This document shows, piece after piece, positions 37,301 through 45,459 of a stretch of DNA of 64,000 nucleotides (within the stretch, counting starts at the first letter, position 1; the number at the start of each line of letters is the position of its first letter). The stretch covers positions 62,001 through 126,000 of the forward strand of contig NZ_FNAJ01000019.1 in NCBI RefSeq assembly GCF_900101905.1, read 5' to 3'. A model generated the notes under the pieces. It saw only the letters and a list, made by a program, of their open reading frames with translations. It made no database searches and was not told the origin of the DNA. The stretch comes from Myxococcus virescens (GTDB taxonomy: Bacteria > Myxococcota > Myxococcia > Myxococcales > Myxococcaceae). Position numbers and translations under genes: made by a program.

Positions 37301-39250
37301 CGTGCCATTGGTCGCCACCGCTGGCGCGCTTTGAGTGTTGCTCGCGGCGGTGACGAGCAGCGGCGAGGGCGCATCCACCACCGTCCCCGCTCCTGTCACC
37401 CGGGTCCCCTGAATCGTGGAGGAGAAGAAGTTCGTGGTCACATTCCACGTCTCCCAGACGGCGAAGAAGTCCGTACCATTCGACGCTACGTCGGGAGTGT
37501 CGTGCCTCAAGAGAGAGGTATTCGCGCTCAGCACCTGCTGGGGCCCGAGCATCCCTTCGGGGGGGACGACGACGCCGTGGACGCCATCAGCCTGTTCCCA
37601 GACGACGAGGTAGTCCACGTCATTGCCCGCCACGCGCAGCCTGGCGTCGAAGCTGGTGGGGAGCTGCGAGGAGATGCGCAGGCCCGTCGTGTCCAGCACG
37701 TCGCCCGCGGAGGAGAGGCGCGCGCAGTAGCTGCCTCTCGCGTCGCCTTCCTGCCGGTCCACCCATGCGACGAGGAACCCTGCGCCATTGGATGCCACCG
37801 CCGGGCTTGTCGGCAGTCCCTGGGGATTGCCGGCGATGACGCGGCGGGACTCCGGCACCACCTCTCCCTGCGGTGAGACACGCGCTCCGAGAAGCGCCTG
37901 CTCTCCCGTGGTGCGTAGCTCGAGCCAGGCGACGAGGTACTCCGTGCCATTGGATGCCACCGAGGGCGTGAGGTGGTCACGCTCCGGGTCCGACAGATTC
38001 AAGGTCACGGGGTCGAGCCGCTGGCCCGCGCTCGTTACGCGCGTCGCCACGATGCTCCGCTCCGCGCCGCCGTAACGCCACCGCTCCCAGACGACGAGGT
38101 AGTCCGGGCCCACCGAGGCAACGCTCGGCATGCGTTCGGCATGGTTGTCGGGCGATAGGAGGATGCTCGGTGTGTCCTCCACGTGTCCGCCGCTCGTCAC
38201 TCGGGCGGCCCGGATGTCTTCCCTCCGCTCATTTTCTACGGAGTCGGTGGACGCCCAGACGACCAGGTAGTCGGCGCCGTTCGACGCCACCGTCGCCGAT
38301 AGCCGGTCGCCACGTTCCGAGGAGATGCTGATGCCAGCGGGGTCCAGCACCACCCCTGTGCTCGAGACCCGCGCGCCGAAGAGATTGGGTGCAGTGCCGT
38401 CGCGCAAGTCGAACCAGACGACGAGGTAGTCGGTGCCATTGGAGCCCACCGCGACGCCGTGCATCCAGTTCCCCCAGGCGGGCCCCTGGATGGGCAGGTC
38501 CACTCCCTGCTCGGGAGTGATGACCACCGAGAGGGTGATTGGGAAGGCGGAGGACTTCAGGAGCACCTCCGGCACGGTGACTCCGATGGTGTCATTCGCA
38601 TACCCGGAAGGAAGCTCCGTGCGCCGGCCCTCGCCATCCACCCAGGCGGCATGGCCATAGCGGAACCCGAGAGCCGACCGAGGCGTCGCGAAGTGGAGCC
38701 CATCGGCCGTGCTCCCCGCGAAGGAGAGCCCGCAGACCGGTATGTCCATCCGGAGGTCTCCGTCTCCCGGCGGCGCGTGGTCGAGCCGCCATGACTGGGT
38801 GACGCCATCCTCGGCGTTGCTCAGATGCTCCGTGAGCCCCTCACGCTCCAGAAGGAGGCGCCCCTCCGCGTCCACGCTTCCTTTCGTCTTCCCCGTCGTC
38901 AGTCGAACGCCTCCCCGCTGAATCCGCGCCTGCCCCAGCCGCAGTGGCTCGCTCTTCGGCGCGCCCTCCCGGGGCAGGACAGGCGTCAGGGCCAGCCCCT
39001 CTACCGAGGCCCGGACGTCATACGTCGAGTGGCCACCGCTCCACTCCTCCCCCGAGGGACGATAGGCGAAGTGGACCTGCCTCATGACGGCGGCGACGTC
39101 GAAGGGCGCGGTGACGGTCGTGCTCGCGGACGTGGCGACGGGCTCGGCAGGAGGAGGCTGCGAGCGGCAGCCCAGCCAGACCAGGAGGACCAACGACACG
39201 CAGAGGCACGGATATCCTGAAGGGGCGGGACGCGGGGGAGCGGTGAGCAT
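34322..39250 (-). CDS. Giant surface lipoprotein: propeller repeats, three cadherin/FN3-like modules, MYXO-CTERM tail
   Basis: A 1642-residue protein. The start at 39250 gives a signal peptide with lipobox LLVWLGCRS. An N-terminal domain of about 220 residues is followed by some 15 repeats of about 50-55 residues with the core VASNGTDYLVVW, a beta-propeller or blade array. Then come three modules, each a tandem-95 domain (LTGTGADYRYTPTSHFHGSD) plus an FN3-like domain (FRWSASTDIEGDAVSYHLEF, YSWRVRAVDAGNASSAPSSE). The tail SGCGCGATSGSASAPFALAL ends in Arg-rich residues: the MYXO-CTERM form recognised by myxosortase. Likely a cell-surface adhesin. Having both a lipobox and MYXO-CTERM is notable. 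Confidence 0.88.
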   Translation of the reverse strand: MLTAPPRPAPSGYPCLCVSLVLLVWLGCRSQPPPAEPVATSASTTVTAPFDVAAVMRQVHFAYRPSGEEWSGGHSTYDVRASVEGLALTPVLPREGAPKSEPLRLGQARIQRGGVRLTTGKTKGSVDAEGRLLLEREGLTEHLSNAEDGVTQSWRLDHAPPGDGDLRMDIPVCGLSFAGSTADGLHFATPRSALGFRYGHAAWVDGEGRRTELPSGYANDTIGVTVPEVLLKSSAFPITLSVVITPEQGVDLPIQGPAWGNWMHGVAVGSNGTDYLVVWFDLRDGTAPNLFGARVSSTGVVLDPAGISISSERGDRLSATVASNGADYLVVWASTDSVENERREDIRAARVTSGGHVEDTPSILLSPDNHAERMPSVASVGPDYLVVWERWRYGGAERSIVATRVTSAGQRLDPVTLNLSDPERDHLTPSVASNGTEYLVAWLELRTTGEQALLGARVSPQGEVVPESRRVIAGNPQGLPTSPAVASNGAGFLVAWVDRQEGDARGSYCARLSSAGDVLDTTGLRISSQLPTSFDARLRVAGNDVDYLVVWEQADGVHGVVVPPEGMLGPQQVLSANTSLLRHDTPDVASNGTDFFAVWETWNVTTNFFSSTIQGTRVTGAGTVVDAPSPLLVTAASNTQSAPAVATNGTTYLAVWNDFRGGASDIIGARVSLSGELLDPQGIAIAAAEFDQRTPSIASNGSDYLVLWDTRDPNVSTRSVIKGALVAGAGQVLSPTPLSFPSGAWYVAGSAAVASNGTDYLVVWESYDLGSSAVLGVRVTREGDVLDSPFLVLARAREHAWPAVTFNGEHYFVVWLNKRTLTPGEWEVHGVRVTSAGVVVDPPGRRLAAIPAEPSDLRLASNGKDALVVWRAGNAVRAARVTHEGTSLDPFGILVAQSPRGLTSARVASLGTEYLVVWRDFRNESPDTSTDRFKGDIYGARVTGAGLVREPAGLAISVSASVEAMPAIVSSPLRRSAFVVYERYDDSPSFMSRRVRGRFVSFNDNEPPAAMDQGLLLPEDSSLPFTLQGTDPEGLGLSYVLGPAPSRGTLTGTGADYRYTPTSHFHGSDSFTFQVSDGELLSAPATVSFQVTPVNDAPSVPEPLAPTDGSESEGGLSTFRWSASTDIEGDAVSYHLEFLREGVVSRTHVASSTTYTLTLAEALPEGRYSWRVRAVDAGNASSAPSSERVLVSLPRENLPPTASGQTASTNEDTALPLLLQGQDPEGQPLTFTVTTPPTNGVLTGQGAALTYMPRENFHGTDSLVFTVSDGAQSSAPATVSIQVMSINDAPTVPGLLAPENGVVLVEGARVALQWAPSTDVESDAVDYVVELLQAGAVIHRHVMEPAARELVVEGGLAPGDWRWRVSARDAWGAASAPSVERSLTVTPKSALPPSATPRTVVTREETRVDFVLEGHDPMGRMLMFSIESLPEHGTLGGASEYRNYTPAADFHGEDHFTFRVYNGETWSEPATVTLQVASINDVPSVPRLLAPADGAVVEGGLATFQWEASVDVDGDPLDYVLEFLQEGRVVWTFALPGATSRELVGEDERLAVGRYSWRVRAVDGQGGSSDMAPERAFTVVARVPPPVDSPGGDPEAPPASGCGCGATSGSASAPFALALLRWLTRRGARAARVPSSLLPSRS

Positions 39251-39350
39251 GGGAGTGTGGGCGGAAGCGATGTCGTTCAACCCGTCTCCCATTTGCACGA
39301 CATGGGCCATGGCGGGGCAGAGCGAGGATATCGTTCTATAGCCGCCGGAT

Positions 39351-39389
39351 TGTGCAAGGGCTTGCACAGCACCACGACAGGTCTTGCAC
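39351..39389. promoter_or_regulatory. Palindromic operator-like site with extra half-site
   Basis: TGTGCAAG-GG-CTTGCACA is a perfect dyad at 39351-39368. A further CTTGCAC lies at 39383-39389, 22 bases on, about two helical turns from the right arm. It sits 100 bases upstream of the giant lipoprotein start. The binding protein is unknown. Confidence 0.5.
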
Positions 39390-39498
39390 GATGGCGAGAG
39401 CGGTATCCCCTTCGGCCAGCGTCCTGTCGAGCCGGCCGCGCCAGGTTGTCGCTGCCCCAAATCGCGGCTGCATGTTGCGTGGCCCAGCCTTCTCGGAC

Positions 39499-39679
39499 CA
39501 CGGACCGAGGCGCGCAGGGCCTCGAACTGGCCGCTGTCCCGCATCTCGGGCAGCGTCGCGATGAGCATCTTCCCCAAGCGCTCCTCGAGTTTCGCGTGTG
39601 CCTCGGGCGTGCCCCAGGTCCCATCCTCGCGGGCCGCGAGCTTCGCGCCATCGAGGTCCACCAGGGACGGCCTGTGCTC
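39499..39679 (-). pseudogene. Orphan coding fragment without clear start or end
   Basis: The minus strand reads EHRPSLVDLDGAKLAARE, then HAKLEERLGKMLIATLPEMR and ends near EALRASVRGP. It looks like real protein, but there is no own stop codon and the codons on both sides look random. LVDLDGAKL recalls the DFG-like part of kinase folds, only weakly. Taken as the remains of a gene cut by rearrangement. Confidence 0.35.
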
Positions 39680-39766
39680 CTTTACGTCGGCTCAGCGAGG
39701 GACGACAGAAGTGCATCTCCTCACGAACTCAACAGCCTCGCCCCCAACCTCACTCCCTGAAGCTCA

Positions 39767-41119
39767 TTAGGGTTGAGGCGCCGGGGAGCGAGCCTTGGGA
39801 GCCTGGAGAACCAGGTCTCCTGGTCGGGGCCCCTTGTTGGCGCGCCAGCCGGGGGCCAACTCCAGCACCCAGCCCTCGCCTTCCCAGCGTGCGTCTTGGG
39901 GGCCCGACGGGGGGGCGTTCACCGTGGCCGTCTTCCAGTCCGAGGAGAGGAGCACGTCCGAGGTCGCAGTGAGCGAGCCCCACGCATCGACGATGCGGGC
40001 GCCGGGATACACAGTGCCGTGCTCGGCGAGCGGGATGAGCTCACCGGGGTTGAATTGGATACGCATGCGCACCAGGGGGAGGTGTAGCACGGGGCCCTCC
40101 ACCAACTTCTTGCGCAGCGCCTCGGCCCGGGCCTGGGCGAGGCGGGCCCGCTCGCGTTCGGTCTCTCGCAGAGCGGCGCCTCCGTAGCGCGCTTCGCGCT
40201 CGGGTGAGGGCTCGGGCGTGCCCAGCCGCAGTGCGTCCTGAATCAGCGTTCCCAGGTCCGCCCCGGCGAGCGCTCGGGCACGCCACCCCTGGGCGCGGGG
40301 GCCGGCCTCGTCCAGCAGGAGGCCATAGGCGGGTCCTGATGCATATGCGAAGGAGCGCACGAAGGAGCTTCTCTTGACGGCATCGTCGAGGTTCTCCAGC
40401 GCCAGGGCTCGCCTTCCACGTGCGTCGGCCACCGCCAGCGCCACACCCGTGTATTCGGCGAGGCCTTCGTGCTCCTCGAGGAGCCCTTCCGCGACCGCCG
40501 CTTCAGGGAAGCGCGTTCGGCGCTCGCGACGGAACACGAGTGCGTCCTCGACGGCGCGGGTGCGGACTGAAGGGGTCGTCGTGCGCAGGGCGGCCGCGAG
40601 GGCACGCCACTCGAGTTGCAGCAGCGTGCGGCCCTCGATGCCATCAAGGTGGGCATTGTCCTTCTCCCGCCCTGGGTGGCCCAAGGTGGTGCGGAGCCGA
40701 TGAAAGGCCTCGTGGGCAAGCAGGGCACGGCGACGCGCGGGGGCATCGGGCAACGGAGCTTGGAGCTGGACCCAGGTGGTTCCCGCCCAAGTCAGCGCAG
40801 TGTTGGCGATGGTGAGTTCCGAGGGGAACACTCCCACCCAGGGCCCTGTTCCCGATCCGCTCGGCCAAGTGCTCGCGACGAAGACGCGCGTGACGGGATG
40901 GACGACGAGGAGAGGGGCACACAGCGATTTTCCCCACAGTCGCTGTCCCGAGGCGTCACACGTTCGTTGGAATTCCTCGAACGTCGAGGTGAGTGCCCCT
41001 ACCTCCAGAACGTCGGGCACTGTCGTCACCTCGGGTTCGGCCACGGCCGAACCGAAACTTGAGAAGCCAATCGCCACCACAGCCACCTGCGCGAGCCTCA
41101 CCTGTCGAAGGAATCTCAT
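39767..41119 (-). CDS. Exported HExxH metallopeptidase-like protein
   Basis: A 450-residue exported protein. The signal peptide runs to FGSAVAE. Residues 136-140 give ALLAHEAFHRLRTTLG, an HExxH zinc motif. Further on, LLEEHEGLAEYTGVAL could supply the third (Glu) ligand as in gluzincins. The C-terminal 150 residues look like a beta-rich domain (DAWGSLTATSDVLLSSDWKT). Substrate unknown. IS edge sequence begins about 20 bases upstream of the ATG, so its native promoter has been cut off or replaced. An in-frame GTG at 41137 lies within 20 bases of that edge. Confidence 0.78.
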   Translation of the reverse strand: MRFLRQVRLAQVAVVAIGFSSFGSAVAEPEVTTVPDVLEVGALTSTFEEFQRTCDASGQRLWGKSLCAPLLVVHPVTRVFVASTWPSGSGTGPWVGVFPSELTIANTALTWAGTTWVQLQAPLPDAPARRRALLAHEAFHRLRTTLGHPGREKDNAHLDGIEGRTLLQLEWRALAAALRTTTPSVRTRAVEDALVFRRERRTRFPEAAVAEGLLEEHEGLAEYTGVALAVADARGRRALALENLDDAVKRSSFVRSFAYASGPAYGLLLDEAGPRAQGWRARALAGADLGTLIQDALRLGTPEPSPEREARYGGAALRETERERARLAQARAEALRKKLVEGPVLHLPLVRMRIQFNPGELIPLAEHGTVYPGARIVDAWGSLTATSDVLLSSDWKTATVNAPPSGPQDARWEGEGWVLELAPGWRANKGPRPGDLVLQAPKARSPAPQP

Positions 41120-41167
41120 CGAGCCGTTGTACCGCACCGGATTGTTGAGACACCAGGTTGGTTGTAA

Positions 41168-41476
41168 TCAGGCCGCCTGCTTCGACTGCATCAGTTCCCG
41201 CCGGGCCTGACTCGGCGTGAGAGCGTTGTGACACTCCTGCAGCCAGTGCTCGTTGTACCGGTAGGCCCACTGCAGCAGGGCCAGCCGGAGTTCTTCCTCG
41301 GTGGCGAAGGTGCGTACCCAGAGCCGTTGCTTTTTGAGCGTGCGGATGAAGCGCTCGGCGCAGCCGTTGCCTTCGGGGCTGCGGACGAAGGACGGGCGGG
41401 ACTCGGCTCCCAGGAAGCGCAGCTTGTCCTGGAAGGCTTCGGAGGCGTACTGCTGGTCGTTGTCGTGGCGGATGGC
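41168..41476 (-). pseudogene. IS3-family OrfB C-terminal fragment (integrase core)
   Basis: Reads RHDNDQQYASEAFQDKLRFL, FVRSPEGNGCAERFIRTLKK and YRYNEHWLQECHNALTPSQA, i.e. the second Asp and the Glu of the DDE triad and the usual C-terminal end. The N-terminal half is absent: upstream the sequence turns into an IS630-type transposase in another frame. The terminal sequence at 41139-41165 matches the edge of the remnant at 20345. Confidence 0.75.
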
Positions 41477-41772
41477 CGGCCTTCTGGCTGCTGTGGATGG
41501 AGGCGTTGTCCAGGATGCGGTGGATTCGTGGGGCGCCGCGGTACTCACCGGAGATGCGCCAAAGCAGTTGGATGAAGCGTGAGCTGGCCTTCGACTTGCC
41601 GTCCACCCAGGTGAGGCGGCCCGTCTTCGAGTTCAGGGCGCGGGCCAGGTATCGCTTCTTTACGACGCCGTCCCGCCCGGTAGCGATTGACCGCGGAGAT
41701 GACTGCGGAGGTGACGCACGCCAGGGCACGCGCTACCTGCCTGCGCGATTCGCCGCGCGACACTCCCACCAC
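41477..41772 (-). pseudogene. IS630-family transposase remnant
   Basis: One frame reads SRRQVARALACVTSAVISAV (N-terminal HTH of IS630/Tc1 type). Then SKTGRLTWVDGKSKASSRFI and YRGAPRIHRILDNASIHSSQ form the catalytic middle, with Asp in the LDNASIH motif. The region between HTH and catalytic part is deleted and the C-terminal end is replaced by the IS3 fragment, so the two families are fused at about 41476. Confidence 0.7.
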
Positions 41773-41799
41773 CGGTGCAGTCGTGCTTCAGTCGCCTGT

Positions 41800-42429
41800 C
41801 TATTCGTCCCCGCCGTTGTCAGCCGAGCCGCCGTCGTCATCTCCTCCGTGGTCATCGTTGCCCAAGACGACCTCGCGCACCAGCTCCTCCCCTTCACGGA
41901 CGCAGACGTCTTCGTCCGTCTCGTCGTGCTCGTCACCCTCGACCTCCAGCGTGTAGCAGCCCGCAGGCAAAGGACCGATGCGCACCTCGCCGCTCGATGC
42001 GTCCACCTCCAGATCATCGAACACGGTTTCGTCCACCTCCACCTTGGCGCGCGGCGGGATGCCGCCCTGGCTGTCCCGCACGCGCACGGTGATGAAGCCT
42101 CCCAGGGGCGCGTCGATAGTGCCCACGTCGATGATGCGAGCTCCCTCTGCCAGCACCTTCGTGCGGGCAGCCCGAGTTCGCGAGGCAACCAGGAACAACT
42201 CCACGGAGGTGGCGGGGACGTCCCTCAATTCGAAGCGCCCGTCTGGGGACACGCTCGCGCGTAGGTCGGGCTTACCGAACACGCTCACCACCGCCACGTC
42301 GGACTCGACTTCGAGGATTCGCCCGCGCACGGTGCCCGCCTCCAACGGCCCGTTGTTGAATCCGCCACAGGCTCCCGCGACGGCCAGCGCCGCCAATGCC
42401 AGGAACGACGGATGTCTCGACGCACGCAT
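41800..42429 (-). CDS. Lipoprotein with carboxypeptidase-regulatory-like domain and acidic tail (last gene of caspase operon 1)
   Basis: A 209-residue lipoprotein: lipobox AVAGACGG. The middle forms two small beta domains (RASVSPDGRFELRDVPATSV; GEVRIGPLPAGCYTLEVEGD) of the CarboxypepD-regulatory type. The tail is rich in Asp, Gly and His (LGNDDHGGDDDGG) and may bind metal. Its ATG overlaps the stop of the caspase gene by one base (TGATG), so it is part of that operon. Function unknown; possibly an envelope partner or substrate of the caspase. Confidence 0.8.
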   Translation of the reverse strand: MRASRHPSFLALAALAVAGACGGFNNGPLEAGTVRGRILEVESDVAVVSVFGKPDLRASVSPDGRFELRDVPATSVELFLVASRTRAARTKVLAEGARIIDVGTIDAPLGGFITVRVRDSQGGIPPRAKVEVDETVFDDLEVDASSGEVRIGPLPAGCYTLEVEGDEHDETDEDVCVREGEELVREVVLGNDDHGGDDDGGSADNGGDE

Positions 42430-44117
42430 CAGAAGCGATACCCCCCACTCAGCAACAGGCCACCGAAGCCCACCACGCGGGTGCGGCCGTCCACCGGGAC
42501 ATAGGCCCAGAGCAGCTGCCCCTTCGCCTCCAGCACCAGCCGGGCTCCCACGCGCCATGACACTCCCCCCATCCAGCCAGGCCACACCGTGAGGTAGCGC
42601 TCGTCCTGGCTCAATAGGTCCAACTGGAAGGAGCGCTCCAACCACAAAGCGGCCACACGCGGCCCCGTGGACACCCCCAGCCGGCCCCACTCCCACGAGG
42701 GGCCCACCGTCACACCCAGCATCACCGCGCGGTGGCGCACCGGTACCGTGCCTCCCACGTCGAGCCTCAGTGACTGACGCCCCTCTCCCATCACCAGCTC
42801 CACTCCGACGTCCAGTCGCTGCTCCAGCAGCACACCGCCCAGCCGCAGGCCCACTCCCGCCATCACCGTGGGAGGCAGCACCTCGCGGCGGCTGCGCCCA
42901 TCGAGGAATCCCAGCGCGCCCACCTCCAGGGAGGCGGTGCGACGGTGGCCCTCCGCCAGCTCGCTCAGCAGCGAGTCCAGCGCGCGCCGCTCACCAAGTT
43001 GGAGCGCCACGGTGTCCTCCCACAACAGCTCGCCGCCCTTGTGGAGCCCCAGCTTGCGCTTACCCTCTGGGAGCGCCACGCCGCCGGGCAGTTCGCCCGC
43101 GTCCACGCCATCCACCTTGAGCGTGAAGCCCTCCAGGCGCGGGCTGTAGGAGAAGACCTCCGGCTGTCCAGGCCGCGTCAGCGTGCCGGAGAGCAGCACC
43201 GGGTCCGCGCCCACTTCCATCATCCGCGCGCTCGGGCGCTGGCGGCCCTGGGTATAGGTCCACGTGTGGCGGCGCGCCCAGTCGTGCGCTTCGGTGGCGC
43301 TCACCGCGCCATCCCGGTTGCGGTCTCCACGGCCGTCGAGCGCCTGGATGAAGAAGTGCGTGTAGATGTCGTTGGCGAGCGCGTCGTCCTCGCGCGCCGC
43401 CTCGCCCCAATCACTGGCGGACAGGACGAGCGAGGCGCGACTGTCCTCTTCGAGCGGACGCGGAATGAAAGCGGCCTTGGTGCGCTCCAGTTCGTCGAGC
43501 ACCGCCGGGGGCAGCAGCGACTTGCCCGTCCCGCTGTGACACGTGGCCAGCACCAGCACCCGCCTGCGCGAGGCCAGCCGCTCCAACTCCCGCTCCAGTG
43601 CCGCCATCTCCAAGCCCGTGCCCTGCACGTCCCGGAAGCGGGTGTCACGCATCACCAGGTAGCGCTGGAGGTCTCCTCGCGCGTCGCGCGCGAGCGTGCC
43701 GTGGCCCGAGACATAGACCACCACCACGTCCTTCGGCCGCCAGGGACGCGCCGCCAGGGCCCGCAGCGCCTCCAGCACCGCCGCGCGCGTGGTCTGTTCG
43801 GGGCGGCTCAGCACCGTCACCGAGTGGAAGCCCCCGCGACTCGGGTCCGCCAACGCGCGCCCCAGGTCCTCCGCGTCCTTGCCCGGGTAACGCAGGTCGT
43901 TCCAGGACTCGTCGTCGTAGTGGTTGACGCCGATGAGAAGCGCGTGCCGCTCACCCTCGTGCGCCGACGCGAGCTCCGCCAAATCCAGGCGCACTCGCAC
44001 TGCCCGCCCCTTCTCCCCCGTGCTGACGGCAGCACAGGCGGAGAGCGACAGGAGGGTGAGCCACAGGACGACGTGGAGGCCGGGACGGTTCACGCACGCA
44101 CGCTCAGGGGACAACAT
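42429..44117 (-). CDS. Exported caspase-fold protease (C14) with PEGA-like and beta-barrel-like C-terminus
   Basis: A 562-residue protein. The N-terminus has a lipoprotein signal (LWLTLLSLSACAAV). Residues 60-290 are a caspase domain: HALLIGVNHYDDESWNDLRY, the His in VVVVYVSGHGTLARD (near 139) and the Cys in VLVLATCHSGTGKS (near 193), so the dyad is intact. A PEGA-like segment follows (GFTLKVDGVDAGELPGGVAL). The last 190 residues alternate polar/apolar strands (PTVMAGVGLRLGGVLLEQRL ... GGLLLSGGYRF) and end in Phe, as outer-membrane barrels do. The ATG at 44117 overlaps the anti-sigma stop by 14 nt; a GTG at 44093 also fits. Substrate unknown. Confidence 0.85.
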   Translation of the reverse strand: MLSPERACVNRPGLHVVLWLTLLSLSACAAVSTGEKGRAVRVRLDLAELASAHEGERHALLIGVNHYDDESWNDLRYPGKDAEDLGRALADPSRGGFHSVTVLSRPEQTTRAAVLEALRALAARPWRPKDVVVVYVSGHGTLARDARGDLQRYLVMRDTRFRDVQGTGLEMAALERELERLASRRRVLVLATCHSGTGKSLLPPAVLDELERTKAAFIPRPLEEDSRASLVLSASDWGEAAREDDALANDIYTHFFIQALDGRGDRNRDGAVSATEAHDWARRHTWTYTQGRQRPSARMMEVGADPVLLSGTLTRPGQPEVFSYSPRLEGFTLKVDGVDAGELPGGVALPEGKRKLGLHKGGELLWEDTVALQLGERRALDSLLSELAEGHRRTASLEVGALGFLDGRSRREVLPPTVMAGVGLRLGGVLLEQRLDVGVELVMGEGRQSLRLDVGGTVPVRHRAVMLGVTVGPSWEWGRLGVSTGPRVAALWLERSFQLDLLSQDERYLTVWPGWMGGVSWRVGARLVLEAKGQLLWAYVPVDGRTRVVGFGGLLLSGGYRF

Positions 44118-44883
44118 ACCCCGGGTCCACACGCAAGCGGAGCCGGGCCTGGGTCGCTTCCTCGGGCACCTGCCGCTGGGCCAGAGCCGCGCCTCGCGCG
44201 CCCTCGGAGTAAGGGCTACGTGGCCACGCGGCCAGCACCAGCGCCCTGGGCCCCTGCTCACCTTCCAAGGAGACGCCCGCCAGCTCGCCCTCTTCGCTCA
44301 GGTCATGCGTGCCCACCTGCAGCGTGTATACGCCCAGCATCTGCGCGGGCCCGTCTGGAGACTCCAACACGAGCAGCGCGTCGGCGACCTCGCTGGAGCG
44401 GTAGCGCACGAGCACCACCGCGCCCGAGGGGAGCACGGCGTCCTCCGTCACCGCGCGCAGGCTCCCATCCGGCAGTTGCGCGACCGCTGTCAGCTCCAGC
44501 GACATCACCGCGCCGCCCTTCAGTCGCTGCGACGGTCCTGTGCGCGAACCCGTCAGCAGCTCCGGGTGGACCGCGAAGGTGACCACGGCCGCGACGGCCA
44601 CGGCCACGGCACCGGAGAGCCACACGCGGCGGGGGGCGAACAAGCGACGGCGCAGCCGTGCCCAGCCCAGCGCGTCCTCGCGCGCGGGCGTGAGCGCCCC
44701 GAGTGCCTCATCCGCCATCGCGTCCAAGCCGAACACGGGCTCCGCGTCCGCCCCCTCGAGGAACGCCTCGCACACCTCGCAGGGCCTCGACAGGTGGTCG
44801 GCGAAGTACGCCACCTCGTCGGGTGACTTGTCTCGCAAGGCCCGCAAGTTGCGCGCATCCAGGTGTCTGCCCGCGTCGCTCAT
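44104..44883 (-). CDS. Membrane anti-sigma factor with zinc motif (operon 1)
   Basis: A 259-residue protein. The N-terminal YFADHLSRPCEVCEAF holds H-x3-C-x2-C, the zinc-anti-sigma signature. One membrane helix follows (WLSGAVAVAVAAVVTFAV). The outer 150 residues form a beta-rich domain (RYRSSEVADALLVLESPDGP, LQVGTHDLSEEGELAG). Starts 3 nt after the sigma stop. It should bind the sigma factor on the inside and sense an envelope signal outside. Operon order: sigma, anti-sigma, caspase, lipoprotein. Confidence 0.85.
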   Translation of the reverse strand: MSDAGRHLDARNLRALRDKSPDEVAYFADHLSRPCEVCEAFLEGADAEPVFGLDAMADEALGALTPAREDALGWARLRRRLFAPRRVWLSGAVAVAVAAVVTFAVHPELLTGSRTGPSQRLKGGAVMSLELTAVAQLPDGSLRAVTEDAVLPSGAVVLVRYRSSEVADALLVLESPDGPAQMLGVYTLQVGTHDLSEEGELAGVSLEGEQGPRALVLAAWPRSPYSEGARGAALAQRQVPEEATQARLRLRVDPGYVVP

Positions 44884-44886
44884 GGC

Positions 44887-45459
44887 TCATCCCACTCCCG
44901 CGGCCAACAGCCGCGCCAGCAACTCACGCTTCACCCGCGCGCGAAAGCGCTCCAGGCGCATCGTCACCGCGCTCTTGCCCAACCCCAGGCGCTCGGCGAT
45001 CTCCCGCGCGCTCAGTTCCCCCTCCAGATAGAAGAGACGGACCGTCTCCTTCTCGGGCCCCTCCGGCAGCGCTTCGATGAGCTCGCGCACCACCGCCACG
45101 CGCCGCTCCAGCTCCAGGAACGGAGGATGCGCGGGCGTCGTCGTCTCCAACTCCAGCGCCAAGTCCTCCACCGCGCGACCTCGGACCTGCGCGCCCCGAC
45201 TGAGCGCCTGCGCATGGTGCCGCGCAATCGTCACCAGCCAGCTTCCAAAGGCGCGCGGGTGCTGGAGCCGTGGCAGCTCCCGGAAGGCACGAACGAAGGT
45301 CTCCTGAACCACGTCCTCCACTTCCGCGGGACCCAGCGCGGAGTAACCCAGCGCGGCGCGACGCACGGACCCATGGAATCGCTGGTACAGCTCCCGGTGG
45401 GCATCCTGCGCGCCCCGGGTCGCCCGCTGGATGCAGGTGGAGAGTTCCTCCTCCGTCAC
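44887..45459 (-). CDS. ECF-type sigma-70 factor (operon 1)
   Basis: A 190-residue ECF sigma factor. Region 2 has YQRFHGSVRRAALGYSALGP, EVEDVVQETFVRAFRELPRL and FGSWLVTIARHHA. Region 4 has LPEGPEKETVRLFYLEGELS and REIAERLGLGKSAVTMRLER. The GTG start at 45459 is preceded by GAGGGGGA at good spacing; longer starts upstream lack coding character. First gene of the caspase operon, which it probably activates together with itself, as is common for ECF/anti-sigma pairs. Confidence 0.9.
   Translation of the reverse strand: MTEEELSTCIQRATRGAQDAHRELYQRFHGSVRRAALGYSALGPAEVEDVVQETFVRAFRELPRLQHPRAFGSWLVTIARHHAQALSRGAQVRGRAVEDLALELETTTPAHPPFLELERRVAVVRELIEALPEGPEKETVRLFYLEGELSAREIAERLGLGKSAVTMRLERFRARVKRELLARLLAAGVG

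Noticed and set aside
39340-39400. Sigma-54 promoter at the TTGCAC repeats
   Set aside because: The GG and GC elements are not at the required -24/-12 spacing; a dyad operator explains the pattern better.
39252-39661. N-terminal extension of the giant lipoprotein to 39661
   Set aside because: It would bury the lipoprotein signal peptide, and most of the extension has non-coding character.
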